From Actinomycetes bacterium (GTDB taxonomy: Bacteria; Actinomycetota; Acidimicrobiia; Acidimicrobiales; Palsa-688), in assembly GCA_021808425.1 (NCBI GenBank), contig JAKBBS010000001.1:1-54742 (forward strand): DNA of 54,742 nt. The letters run 5' to 3'. This document shows positions 32,906 to 41,561 of this stretch, piece by piece. The position numbers were made by a program, and so were the translations under genes. Numbering within the stretch: position 1 is the stretch's first letter; every line of letters starts with the position of its first letter. The notes beneath the pieces are model-generated. The model was not told where the DNA came from. It made no database searches and saw nothing but the letters and a program-made list of their open reading frames with translations.

Positions 32906-33949
32906 GTGACAGCGCCGCCCGAACATTTCTTCCTAGCTTCGTGCCGGCGTGAGCCCGTCCCGACGACACCTGTATGGTTCATGCGCCAAGCCGGTCGCGC
33001 TCTCCCGGAGTACCGCAGGGTTCGCGGCGACGAGGGGCTCCTCGAATCGCTGATGCGCCCCGACCTCGCAGTGGAAGTAACTCTGCAACCAGTACGGCGC
33101 TACGGTGTCGACGCTGCCATCGTCTTCTCGGACATCGTGGTGCCGTCGGCGGCTACAGGTTTCGGAGTCGACATAAAAGCCGGTGTGGGCCCTGTCGTCG
33201 AGAGGCCGTTCCGATGTCGCGCCGACCTCGAGCGCGTGCGACCTTTCGAGGTGGAAGCCGATGCTCCGTGGCTCATCGAAACCGTCCGGATCCTAGCAAG
33301 GGAGTTGACGATACCCCTGATAGGTTTTGCGGGCGCCCCTTTCACCGTCGCTAGCTATCTGATCGAGGGACGACCCTCGCGCGACTACTTGCGAACCAAG
33401 ACCCTGATGCTCACCGATACGGCCCTTTGGTTGGCTCTCCTCGACCGCCTGGCAGACCAGGCGATTGCCAGCGCCGAAGCCCAGATTGCCGCAGGGGCCC
33501 AAGCCGTGCAGCTCTTCGACAGTTGGGCGGGTGCCCTCGACCCGGCCACATACCGGCGCTTCGTTCTTCCGGCGACTACGAAGGTCCTGTCAGCCTTGGC
33601 CTCCAGCGGAGTCCCGTTGATCTACTTCGGCGTAGGAACCGGCGAATTGATCGGAATGATCCCCGGGGCTGGAGCGACGGTCGTCGGGGTCGACTGGCGA
33701 GTCCCGCTCGGCGTGGCCCGGGAGCGCACCGGCGGCTCGGTCGCCCTCCAGGGGAACCTCGACCCTGCCATTTGCGTCGCCGGCTGGGAAGCTGCTGGGC
33801 CTGCCACCCTGCGGATACTTCGTGAAGCGAGAGAGTCGGGTGTCGACGGCCACGTCTTCAACCTCGGTCACGGGGTCATGCCAGAGACAGATCCCGATGT
33901 GCTGGCGAGGATCGTCGACATGGTCCACTCCTTCGAGCGCAGCCGTTGA
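32906..33949 (+). CDS. hemE: Uroporphyrinogen decarboxylase
   Basis: A 347-residue haem-pathway enzyme that decarboxylates the four acetate groups of uroporphyrinogen III to give coproporphyrinogen III. The diagnostic N-terminal motif PVWFMRQAGRALPEYR carries the substrate-binding Arg residues. FSDIVVPSAATGF holds the catalytic Asp, FAGAPFTVASYLIEG is the second family signature, and NLGHGVMPETDPD closes the active site. Full length for the family. It is followed 16 bp later by hemY, forming the common actinobacterial hemE-hemY pair. A leaderless start at 32906 is proposed from the TAGCGT box. Confidence 0.97.
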   Translation: MTAPPEHFFLASCRREPVPTTPVWFMRQAGRALPEYRRVRGDEGLLESLMRPDLAVEVTLQPVRRYGVDAAIVFSDIVVPSAATGFGVDIKAGVGPVVERPFRCRADLERVRPFEVEADAPWLIETVRILARELTIPLIGFAGAPFTVASYLIEGRPSRDYLRTKTLMLTDTALWLALLDRLADQAIASAEAQIAAGAQAVQLFDSWAGALDPATYRRFVLPATTKVLSALASSGVPLIYFGVGTGELIGMIPGAGATVVGVDWRVPLGVARERTGGSVALQGNLDPAICVAGWEAAGPATLRILREARESGVDGHVFNLGHGVMPETDPDVLARIVDMVHSFERSR

Positions 33950-33965
33950 CAAGTTCGGCGCTTCG

Positions 33966-35336
33966 ATGAGGGTGGCAGTGATCGGAGGGGGGATTACCGG
34001 CCTCGCCGCCGCGTTCGAGTTATGCGAGTGCGCAGAGGTCACAGTCTATGAACCCGACCGTTTGGGCGGGAAGATCAGAACCTCCTTGTTCGCCGGCGTG
34101 CCGGTCGACGAAGGCCCCGACGCCTTCCTGACCCGTAGCGAGGCTGCGGTCGGACTTGCAGGGTCGCTCGGACTTACTTCACAGCTGGTGGCGCCGCAGG
34201 CGGGAGCAACCCTCGTGTATGTCGGAGGGCACCTGCACCGGCTCCCGGCCGGACTGGTCCTCGGGGTGCCGACGGATCTTCGAGCGCTCGCCACAAGCAG
34301 GCTCCTCGGTCCGCTCGGAGCGGCGAGGGCGGCGTGGGACCTGGTGGCGCCCAGCAGGCCGCTCGGCGTGGACGCCAGCGTGGACGACGTGGTCGCGCGA
34401 CGCTTCGGAAACAAGGTAGCGAAGCGCCTCGTCGAGCCGCTCCTCGGAAGCATCCACGCGGCGTCGACCGCCGACCTGAGCGCCGCAGCTACAGCGCCGA
34501 ACCTCCTAGAGGCTGCTCGCTCGTCTCGCAGCCTTCTCATGGGGCTACGAAAGCAGCTTCCTCCGTCCGGCGCACCGCGCCCGCCGATATTCCTGAGCCC
34601 GCGAGGTGGTATGTCCGTCCTGGTGGCCCGCCTCGTCGAACGCCTCGACGCCGCCGGGGTACGCTTCGTCACGCGAGCCGCCGCCTCGGTGAGCCCCGCC
34701 CGCGAAGCTGCCGGCGCGCTTCGAATCGACGACGACGTCTACGACGCGGCGGTCCTTGCGGTGAGCTCGACGGATGCTGCGGCGATCCTCGGCGAACTCG
34801 CGCCGAGCGGACTCGGTTTGCTGCAGAGCACAGACGTCGCCGTCGCCACAGTTTCTGTCGATCGCCGCGACCTGCACGTCGCGCGAGACGTCAACGGTGT
34901 CCTCGTCGCCCCAACGGCTGGAACGTTGATGACCGCCTGTTCCTTCGGCTCCAACAAGTGGCCACACTGGTCCGCGAGCCCCGAGCGCATGGTGCTCCGG
35001 ATATCGACCGGCCGCCATGGTGACACGAGACCATCGCTTCACTCCGACGCCGACCTCGTCGACATCCTTTTGGACGAGCTTGCAAGCGTCATGGGGACGA
35101 ACCTTTCGGCCGGCGACTGGCGGGTGAGCAGATGGCCCGGCGCGTTCCCGCTCTACCGCGTTGGGCATTTGAGCTGGGTGCGAGACGTCCGCAGCGAGCT
35201 CGCAAAAGCCACGCGTAGGGTAGCCCTCGCCGGTTCGAGCTACGACGGTGCCGGCATCCCGGCCTGTATAGCGTCGGGCCGAAGCGCTGCCCGTCAGCTG
35301 TCGGCTACCGTCTCGGCTACGTCGACGAACTCGTAA
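33966..35336 (+). CDS. hemY: Protoporphyrinogen/coproporphyrinogen III oxidase (HemY/CgoX)
   Basis: A 456-residue FAD-dependent oxidase of the haem pathway. The dinucleotide-binding motif VIGGGITGLAAAFEL is followed by YEPDRLGGKIRT, then GVPVDEGPDAFLTR. The C-terminal FAD motif is RRVALAGSSYDGAGIPACIASG. In Gram-positive bacteria this family oxidises coproporphyrinogen III in the coproporphyrin-dependent route, which would need hemQ (chdC) and a ferrochelatase; neither is in this window, and the usual hemQ position downstream is taken by an opposing gene. The ATG at 33966 starts right at the FAD-binding strand. The 3' end overlaps the convergent cyclase-fold gene by 43 bp. Confidence 0.93.
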   Translation: MRVAVIGGGITGLAAAFELCECAEVTVYEPDRLGGKIRTSLFAGVPVDEGPDAFLTRSEAAVGLAGSLGLTSQLVAPQAGATLVYVGGHLHRLPAGLVLGVPTDLRALATSRLLGPLGAARAAWDLVAPSRPLGVDASVDDVVARRFGNKVAKRLVEPLLGSIHAASTADLSAAATAPNLLEAARSSRSLLMGLRKQLPPSGAPRPPIFLSPRGGMSVLVARLVERLDAAGVRFVTRAAASVSPAREAAGALRIDDDVYDAAVLAVSSTDAAAILGELAPSGLGLLQSTDVAVATVSVDRRDLHVARDVNGVLVAPTAGTLMTACSFGSNKWPHWSASPERMVLRISTGRHGDTRPSLHSDADLVDILLDELASVMGTNLSAGDWRVSRWPGAFPLYRVGHLSWVRDVRSELAKATRRVALAGSSYDGAGIPACIASGRSAARQLSATVSATSTNS

Positions 35337-36403
35337 GGCCCGGCGAACGTCTCACCACGAAAAACGCCCGACGCCGGCCCTTGCCCGTAAAGGCAGTGCT
35401 CGGCGATGATGACCGCCGCAGCGGTGTACGTCGACCTCTCGCCGCCCGGAAATCGAACACATTCAGGATGCACACAGCCGGTCCAGTACGAACCATCCTC
35501 CTCACGCATGTGCCCGGTAGCTCGCAGCAAGTCGGCGGCCTCAGATTTGAGGCCTATCGCGTCGAGTGCTACCGAGCATTCTGCGGTTTCTGCTGCAGTG
35601 AACCACGGCTGATCCGCCACACACCGCACGCCAACGCCTTCTGTCACGAACTCCTCCCAGCGTTCGCTAATCCGCTCCCTCCCGGCGTCTGTGTCCAAAG
35701 CCCCGGACAGGACCGGGTAGTACCAGTCCATCGCCCAGCGATCCTTTGGGGCAAAAGACTCGGGTCGTTTGACGATCGCCTCAGCCATCCGCGGGGCAGC
35801 GAGCTCCCACTCCGGGCGGTCGTATCCCAAACAACCGGCGATAGCGAGAGCCGCTCGCAAGCTGTGATAGATCGACGAAGTAGACGTTAGGAGTGCGTAG
35901 GAAGCGTGACGTCCATCTGGATCCGCCGACCAGGCTACTTCTCCCCCCGGACGTTGCAGCCCTAGCGAGAAGCCGATAGCGCTATCCACCACTGACCAGA
36001 TGTGCTCGAGGAAGTCGGCATCCCCGGTAACAAGGAAATGCCACCAGGCGCCTGTTGCTACGTAAGCCGACACGTTCGGATCCCGGCGGGGATCTTCCAC
36101 CCCGTCAGCAAGGTAGTAGCGACACCATGACCCGTCCTCGTGTTGCTTGGACTCCAGCCATTCGAAGGCCCGGACCGCTTCGTCGGTCCAACCAGCGACT
36201 GACAGCGCCATCGCCGCTTCAACGTGGTTCCACGGGTCGCAATGTCCCGCGCTGAACCATGGGATCATTCCCGACGGCAACTGCAGGGACGCGATCCACG
36301 CTGCCGTCGTCTGAACCTCGACCGGTGAAGACGCACCCTGCGACGGGTCAGGAGCTTCGGACTCGACATATCCCAATGAGTCGATGGCCTCGGAGGAGCT
36401 CAT
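35294..36403 (-). CDS. Prenyltransferase/squalene-cyclase-fold (alpha/alpha toroid) protein
   Basis: A 369-residue soluble protein with repeats typical of the alpha6/alpha6 terpenoid-cyclase or six-hairpin fold: AAWIASLQLPSGMIPWF, RAFEWLESKQHEDGSWCRYY, WYYPVLSGAL and LLRATGHMREEDGSYWTGCVHPE. The Q-x-x-DGSW repeats are like those of squalene cyclases and prenyltransferases, but no DxDD catalytic motif is visible, so a glycan-related role is as likely as terpene chemistry. The ATG overlaps the methyltransferase stop (ATGA). It is third in a GT4-methyltransferase-cyclase-fold operon. Substrate unknown. Confidence 0.75.
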   Translation of the reverse strand: MSSSEAIDSLGYVESEAPDPSQGASSPVEVQTTAAWIASLQLPSGMIPWFSAGHCDPWNHVEAAMALSVAGWTDEAVRAFEWLESKQHEDGSWCRYYLADGVEDPRRDPNVSAYVATGAWWHFLVTGDADFLEHIWSVVDSAIGFSLGLQRPGGEVAWSADPDGRHASYALLTSTSSIYHSLRAALAIAGCLGYDRPEWELAAPRMAEAIVKRPESFAPKDRWAMDWYYPVLSGALDTDAGRERISERWEEFVTEGVGVRCVADQPWFTAAETAECSVALDAIGLKSEAADLLRATGHMREEDGSYWTGCVHPECVRFPGGERSTYTAAAVIIAEHCLYGQGPASGVFRGETFAGPYEFVDVAETVADS

Positions 36404-37119
36404 GGTTGCTTCGTCAGATAGAGCACAGCACTCTTGCCCATCACGGGGTTCAGAAGGCGCTCCGCGAGGCGCGTCACGCGCGGGCCCGAGGTGATGTCCC
36501 ACACAAGGAACCTATAGTAAGCACGCACCGCCGGATGTTTGTCGTCATCGACACCGACAAAAGCCTTCAACCACCAGTAGGGTGAATGAAACGCGTGGGC
36601 ATGATGACAACTCGAAAGCCTGAGGCCGGCCGCCTCCAGCCTGGAGACGAGCGTCGCATGCCGGTATATGCGTATGTGGCCGCCTGGCTTGGAGTGGTAC
36701 TCGTCGGACAGGGCCCACGTGAGCAGCTCCGGCCACCATCGAGGCACCGTTACAGCCATCGTCCCGCCCGGCCGCAACACTCGCGCCAGCTCTGCGATGG
36801 CAACTCTGTCGTCAGGGATGTGCTCGAGTACTTCTGCAGCGATGACCCGGTCGAATGCCCCCGCCGGGAACGGCAAAGCAAGTGCATTTGACACAGCAGC
36901 TGCCCCCACCCCTCTACTTCGCGTCACTGCCTCGTCGTCGGTCAAAAGCGCCCTCATCATCGTGAACGCCTTAACCATCTCCGAGTGGTCGTAATCCACC
37001 GCCGTTACTACCGCACCTCGACGCATCGCCTCGTACGCGTGTCGACCTCCTCCAGCCCCCAAGTCGAGCAGGAGGTCTCCAGGCACGACACCCAACGTCT
37101 CGTAGCGCACGGTAAGCAT
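36400..37119 (-). CDS. Class I SAM-dependent methyltransferase
   Basis: A 239-residue Rossmann-fold methyltransferase. Motif I is LLLDLGAGGGRHAYEAMRRG with the acidic end of strand 2 in VTAVDYDHSEM. The adenine-contact region is VSNALALPFPAGAFDRVIAAEVLEHI, and motif III is VLRPGGTMAVTVPRWWPE. The acceptor region contains GGHIRIYRHATLVSRLEAAGL, a sequence seen in envelope-linked methyltransferases. Start and upstream stop share one nucleotide (TGATG), so it is coupled to the GT4. It probably methylates a sugar or lipid product of the neighbouring enzymes, which is an inference from context. Confidence 0.87.
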   Translation of the reverse strand: MLTVRYETLGVVPGDLLLDLGAGGGRHAYEAMRRGAVVTAVDYDHSEMVKAFTMMRALLTDDEAVTRSRGVGAAAVSNALALPFPAGAFDRVIAAEVLEHIPDDRVAIAELARVLRPGGTMAVTVPRWWPELLTWALSDEYHSKPGGHIRIYRHATLVSRLEAAGLRLSSCHHAHAFHSPYWWLKAFVGVDDDKHPAVRAYYRFLVWDITSGPRVTRLAERLLNPVMGKSAVLYLTKQP

Positions 37120-38405
37120 CAGCGGCCACTCGAGCCCGTCGGAGTAACCCTGGCGAAATGCTCAACCGTCCAACGGTACTGCTCAGCGGTGAGGCGTGCG
37201 CAGGTACCCCAAGTGAAACGTTCGAGTACCCTACGTCTCCCGTTGGCGCCGAGCCGAGCCGCCAGCAGCGGATCCTCCAAGACCTTGCCTATCGCTGCGG
37301 CAAGCGCTGCAGGATCGCCCGGGGGGACGAGAAGCCCGCTTCCGCCGCTGTCACCCACCACTTCGGGGAGTGCGCCTCCTGTTGTCGCCACCAGGGCCGT
37401 GGCGCAAGCCTGGGCCTCCACGGCGGGCAGGGAGAAGCCCTCGTAGAGCGAGGGGACGACTGCCACCTGGGCCTCCGCGTACAGCTCGACCATCCTGTCG
37501 TCGCTGATCGCAGACTCGAAACGAACAGCACCGGCCAGGTCGAGTCGCCGTATGGCCGCGGCAACGGGGCTGTCGTGGCGAAGCTTGCCCACCACAACCA
37601 GGTGCGCCTCGGGTACCTCCGTACGTAGCTTCGCGAGGGCTTCGACCAACGGCAGGAGCCCCTTGAAAGGTACGTCGGCGCTCGCAGTAGTCATGATGCG
37701 ACCAGGGACCCGGGCAACGTCGGGGCGCGGACGGAAGTGGTTGTGGTTCACGCCGATCGGAACGATCTCCAGCTGGCCTGCGTCGACGCCGAACTGCTCG
37801 ACGATGTCACGCTTGGACGACGACGATACCGTGAGAATCCGCGGGATCCGCCGAGCGACCTTCTTCTGCATCTCGATGAACCCGTACCACCGCCGCAGCG
37901 CAAGACGTCGCCGCAAGTTCGCTGCGTGCTCCAAGTCGAGCGCCCTGTCCACCGTGACAGGGTGGTGGCATGTGCCGAGGAGCGGAAGGCCGTCGGCCAT
38001 GACACCGAGCAGACCGGTCCCGAAAGTCTGGTTGTCCTGGACGATATCGAAGTCCGCCTTGCGTGCGGCGAGAAGCTTGCGGACCCGCCAACTGAAGGTC
38101 CGGGGCTCGGGGAACCCTGCGCTGCACATGATCGCGAACTCGGCGACGTCTGTCAGGGTTCGGAACTCCCTCGGCCGGGGAATCCTGAACGGGTCCGGCT
38201 CACGATACAGGTCCAAACTCGGCACAGCGACGAACTCGACGCCGTCGTCGAGGACGGGCCACGGCTGGCCCGCGAAGACAGTCACCCTATGCCCCAGCTC
38301 GACGAGCTCGCGGGCGAGGTAACGGGTATAGACGCCCTGGCCGCCCGAATGAGGGTTGCCGCGGTACACAAGGAGGGCTACGCGCATCGAGGAGGCCGGC
38401 GACAT
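37119..38405 (-). CDS. Family 4 glycosyltransferase (GT-B)
   Basis: A 428-residue retaining glycosyltransferase. The N-terminal domain has the acceptor loop YRGNPHSGGQGVYTRYLARELVELGH. The hinge region is ILTVSSSSKRDIVEQFGV. The donor-binding C-terminal domain contains IVPIGVNHNHF, LVVVGKL and VAVVPSLYEGFSLPAVEAQAC with the E-x7-E pair characteristic of GT4. The length is normal. First gene of a tight operon with the methyltransferase and the cyclase-fold protein, and 49 bp from lnt on the same strand. Likely substrates are a nucleotide sugar and a lipid or glycan acceptor at the cytoplasmic face. Confidence 0.9.
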   Translation of the reverse strand: MSPASSMRVALLVYRGNPHSGGQGVYTRYLARELVELGHRVTVFAGQPWPVLDDGVEFVAVPSLDLYREPDPFRIPRPREFRTLTDVAEFAIMCSAGFPEPRTFSWRVRKLLAARKADFDIVQDNQTFGTGLLGVMADGLPLLGTCHHPVTVDRALDLEHAANLRRRLALRRWYGFIEMQKKVARRIPRILTVSSSSKRDIVEQFGVDAGQLEIVPIGVNHNHFRPRPDVARVPGRIMTTASADVPFKGLLPLVEALAKLRTEVPEAHLVVVGKLRHDSPVAAAIRRLDLAGAVRFESAISDDRMVELYAEAQVAVVPSLYEGFSLPAVEAQACATALVATTGGALPEVVGDSGGSGLLVPPGDPAALAAAIGKVLEDPLLAARLGANGRRRVLERFTWGTCARLTAEQYRWTVEHFARVTPTGSSGR

Positions 38406-38453
38406 GACTTGAAGAATCTTGCCGCCAGGTCTTGTGCGGTCAAGCCGGAGAGA

Positions 38454-40070
38454 TCATACACGACGGTTTCGCCAAGTCGAAATACGACCCGCCGAAGGAT
38501 TCTTTCGCCGCTCCGACCGCTTCGGAGGTCGGATCCGACCACCAGCGACGCCATGAACGGCCGCTGCCACCCAAAGCGCAAAAGCGCCGAGTACGAACGG
38601 CTTGTCGCCGAGCTCCACGAAGAGAGTCCTGCCCGTGCGCCTTGCGATGGTCGCTTCCAGCACTGTCGCAACGCTGAGGGAACTGCGCTTCTCGACGACC
38701 CCGTCAGGCCGGACGACCTCCGAGTACCCAGTCGGCGAGACGAGGACAAGCCAGCGGCCCGTTTCAACTGCGCGAAGCCTTGCGGCAGCGAGCTCCTGGC
38801 CGACCACTTGCGTGCCCCTATACGACGCGTCGTCGGTAGGGACGACTAGCAGCTGGCCACCGGCACGCACTGCACTCCTCGCGCGGGCGCCGAAGAAAAC
38901 TTCGTAGGAGATGAGAACGCCGAGTGGCGCAGCCGGCGTGGACATGAATGCAGGGCTGTGACCTGGGATGGCGTCGCGCGGTACATCCGCCACGTTGAAG
39001 TATTTCGAAAGTAGAGGTCTGTCCGGGATGTACTCTCCGAAAGGTACAAGATGGTTCTTCACGTACGTAGCAACGACGGAACCCGCCGGCGACCACGCGG
39101 CAGCCTCGTTCAGGTACTTCGCAGAGCTCAAGTTCTCCACGACTCCGGATACGACGGTCGCCGACAACCTTCGAGCGAGCGCCGCAACCTGGGCGGCTTG
39201 GGCGCTGTACTGGAACGGTGTGTCAGCTTGGAGCATCCCTTCGGGCCACACAACGAGATCGAGAGGTCGTCTCAATCCAGCCGACTCGGAAAGCTGGCGG
39301 TTGAAGACGACTGCCGGATCGGTGTTGATAGCACGCGTCCCTAGCGGACCTCCCCCTTGGACCAGCGCCACGCGAAGTGGCGAAAGTCTGCGACCGGCGC
39401 CGCTAGGCGAGAGCCAACCTGCTAGTGGAAGCGCACATGCGACCGCGACCGCCAGCGCAGGCAGCCCGACTCCGACAGGTAGATCGGCGCGCGACCGTGA
39501 AACCGGGCGTTGCCTGGAGTTACCTTTCGCGTGACGGTAGACGGCTTTCGCTACGAGCGCGAGCGACACGCCCACAAGGGCGGTCTCCCCGCTCAGCAGG
39601 AGCCCACCACCGAACTTGACGGCCCACTCGAGCGGTCCCGCCGCCTGGCCGAGCTCAGTGCCGGCGAGGGGGAAGCCGTGAAGCGGGAACCGGTCGCGCG
39701 TCCACGTGACGAGCATCACGGACGCAGGCAATCCGACGGTTACGGTCCAGTCACGCCCGGCCGGGACGATCGCCGCTGAGAGGCACGTGAAAGCGGCACA
39801 AACGATGAGCAGTACAACGAACCCGTACGCGCTGAACTGCTCGGTCCATGCGATGCCGATCGCAAACTGCGCGAGCCCCCAACCTGCTCCGAGCACGAGC
39901 CGGCGAGTCAGACCGAGCCCTGGCAACGCTGCTGCGACCGACGCCAGACCGAAGCATCCGAGTGGCCACCACCCGAAAGGCGGGAGCGAGAGCGCGACGA
40001 GCACGCCGGCGGTTATCCCGATCACCGCTTCTCGCGCCGGACCCGTCAGCGCTTTGGTGGCCTTCTGCAT
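38454..40070 (-). CDS. lnt: Apolipoprotein N-acyltransferase homologue with Ser in place of the catalytic Cys
   Basis: A 538-residue membrane enzyme that should N-acylate the Cys of lipoproteins. The N-terminal 220 residues hold about six to seven helices, beginning LVALSLPPFGWWPLG. The C-terminal nitrilase domain begins LRVALVQGG. The catalytic Glu277 (WPEGML) and Lys338 (VKNHLVPFGEYIP) are present and lie at nearly the Escherichia coli positions (E267, K335). Where E. coli has Cys387 in the motif C-Y-E, this protein has Ser388 in VLISYEVFFG (codon TCC). It may use Ser, act on another substrate, or be inactive. The window encodes several lipoproteins that could be clients. The ATG is at 40070. 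Confidence 0.85.
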   Translation of the reverse strand: MQKATKALTGPAREAVIGITAGVLVALSLPPFGWWPLGCFGLASVAAALPGLGLTRRLVLGAGWGLAQFAIGIAWTEQFSAYGFVVLLIVCAAFTCLSAAIVPAGRDWTVTVGLPASVMLVTWTRDRFPLHGFPLAGTELGQAAGPLEWAVKFGGGLLLSGETALVGVSLALVAKAVYRHAKGNSRQRPVSRSRADLPVGVGLPALAVAVACALPLAGWLSPSGAGRRLSPLRVALVQGGGPLGTRAINTDPAVVFNRQLSESAGLRRPLDLVVWPEGMLQADTPFQYSAQAAQVAALARRLSATVVSGVVENLSSAKYLNEAAAWSPAGSVVATYVKNHLVPFGEYIPDRPLLSKYFNVADVPRDAIPGHSPAFMSTPAAPLGVLISYEVFFGARARSAVRAGGQLLVVPTDDASYRGTQVVGQELAAARLRAVETGRWLVLVSPTGYSEVVRPDGVVEKRSSLSVATVLEATIARRTGRTLFVELGDKPFVLGAFALWVAAAVHGVAGGRIRPPKRSERRKNPSAGRISTWRNRRV

Positions 40071-40152
40071 GGCGCCCCGAATACTTCTAGGTATCCGTTC
40101 CCGCCACCAATCGGCCGCAGAACCTCACTTCGCCACGTAGCATCGTGGGTTC

Positions 40153-40893
40153 ATGCTCAGCGTCGTCATGCCTTCGCACAACGAGGAGAGTTACCTCGAA
40201 GCTGCCGTCGGCGCAGTCATAGAAGGGCTGCGCAGGCGTGACGTCGTGTTCGAGGTGATCCTGGTCGAGAACGGCTCGCGCGACGAAACGCTCGCAATCG
40301 CGAGACGCCTCGAAGCCACCTACCCGGAGGTCCGCTCGACGACGCTTCTGGCTGCGGATTACGGCGCTGCACTCAAAGCCGGCTTCGAGATGGCGCAAGG
40401 CGAAGTCGTTGCCAATTTCGACGTCGACCTGGTCGATCTGGACTTTCTCGATCGCGCCCTCGCTGTGATGTCCGACAGCTCTGTCGCCGCCGTAGTCGGC
40501 TCCAAGCGTGCGCACGGTGCCTCCGACCGCCGCTCGCCGGGTAGACGACTCGTGACCGAGGTCTTCTCCGCGACGCTGCGTTACGGCTTTGGGTTGTCAG
40601 CATCCGACACGCACGGCCTGAAGACCCTCAGGCGTTCGGCACTCGCCCCTGCGGTGGCAGCAAGCCGCTTCGGCAAGGACATCTTCGATACGGAGGTTCT
40701 GATCAGAGCCGAACGTGCAGACCTGCGCATCGCTGAGATCCCTGTATCGGTGGATGAGCTCAGACCGCCACGTTCGCCGATACTACGGCGGATCCCCCGG
40801 ACGCTCGGCGGCCTGGCTGCGCTTCGTTTAGCGCTGTGGAGCGAAACCTGGTCGCAGGGCAGCATCCGGCGCTCCGGGCGGCCGTCCGCTTAG
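40153..40893 (+). CDS. Family 2 glycosyltransferase (dolichyl-phosphate mannose synthase-like)
   Basis: A 246-residue GT-A transferase without membrane helices. It begins with LSVVMPSHNEESYLEAAV, then EVILVENGSRDETLAIARRL (nucleotide binding), ADYGAALKAGFEMAQGEVVANFDVDLVDLD with a DxD-type motif, and an acceptor region SASDTHGLKTLRRSALAP. This arrangement is typical of enzymes that move a sugar to polyprenyl phosphate. TAGCAT lies 9 nt before the ATG. It is divergent from lnt and overlaps the convergent methyltransferase by 4 nt. GtrA downstream, on the opposite strand, often pairs functionally with such synthases. Confidence 0.88.
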   Translation: MLSVVMPSHNEESYLEAAVGAVIEGLRRRDVVFEVILVENGSRDETLAIARRLEATYPEVRSTTLLAADYGAALKAGFEMAQGEVVANFDVDLVDLDFLDRALAVMSDSSVAAVVGSKRAHGASDRRSPGRRLVTEVFSATLRYGFGLSASDTHGLKTLRRSALAPAVAASRFGKDIFDTEVLIRAERADLRIAEIPVSVDELRPPRSPILRRIPRTLGGLAALRLALWSETWSQGSIRRSGRPSA

Positions 40894-41543
40894 GCGACTG
40901 GCGATCCAAGTGGGACCCGTCCGAGCACTCTGAGCGACCCTACCCCGAGATCTGTCCGTTCGGACCACCGCCCGGAGGCAAGCGCCTCGCAGAAAATCTC
41001 GTACGGTGGCCGTCCCCCATCCGCCGGGTCGAGGAACACGTCGTGGATCGCCATGAACCCGCCGACAGCCACCTGCGGCGACCACCCGAGGTAGTCAGCC
41101 CAAGCGACTGAGCCTCCGTGGCCGCCGTCTATGAAAAGCAGCGAAATCGGTGTTGACCAGGCCGCCGCCACTACCGCGGAGCGACCCACGATCAGCACGA
41201 CCGTGTCCTCCAGCGCTGCGACCTCGATCGCCGCCCGCGCTATGGGAAGTGTGTCCATCCGTCCAGTCCCCGGGTCTACGAGGGTCAGGTCGTGGTGCTC
41301 CCAGCCAGCCTGATTCTCCTCTGATCCGCGATGATGATCGACGCTATAGACGACACAAGTCTCGTGTCGAGCGGCGAAGCCAAGGTACAGAGCCGATTTA
41401 GCGCAGTAGGTGCCAATCTCGACGATAGGGCCGAGACCGCTTTTGGCGGCGAGCGCCGCGACCTGGTTGAGCGCTTCACCTTCTTCGTCGGGCATGAAAC
41501 CCTTCTGGGCGCGAGCGACGCTCAACTCCTGCTCGCTCAGCAT
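40890..41543 (-). CDS. Class I SAM-dependent methyltransferase (methyltransferase 24 type)
   Basis: A 217-residue protein of the class I/CmcI-like type. The sequence GPIVEIGTYCAKSALYLGFAA is motif I, VVYSVDHHRG holds the acidic residue contacting SAM, and SLLFIDGGHGGSVAWADYLGW with VGGFMAIHDVFLDP is the family's metal or acceptor region (DGxH...D). These enzymes methylate hydroxyls on sugars or small molecules. It overlaps the convergent GT2 by 4 nt and follows gtrA on the same strand by 18 bp, so gtrA-methyltransferase may be one operon. Substrate unknown. Confidence 0.82.
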   Translation of the reverse strand: MLSEQELSVARAQKGFMPDEEGEALNQVAALAAKSGLGPIVEIGTYCAKSALYLGFAARHETCVVYSVDHHRGSEENQAGWEHHDLTLVDPGTGRMDTLPIARAAIEVAALEDTVVLIVGRSAVVAAAWSTPISLLFIDGGHGGSVAWADYLGWSPQVAVGGFMAIHDVFLDPADGGRPPYEIFCEALASGRWSERTDLGVGSLRVLGRVPLGSPVA

Positions 41544-41561
41544 CGCTTCAGCCGGCGTTTG

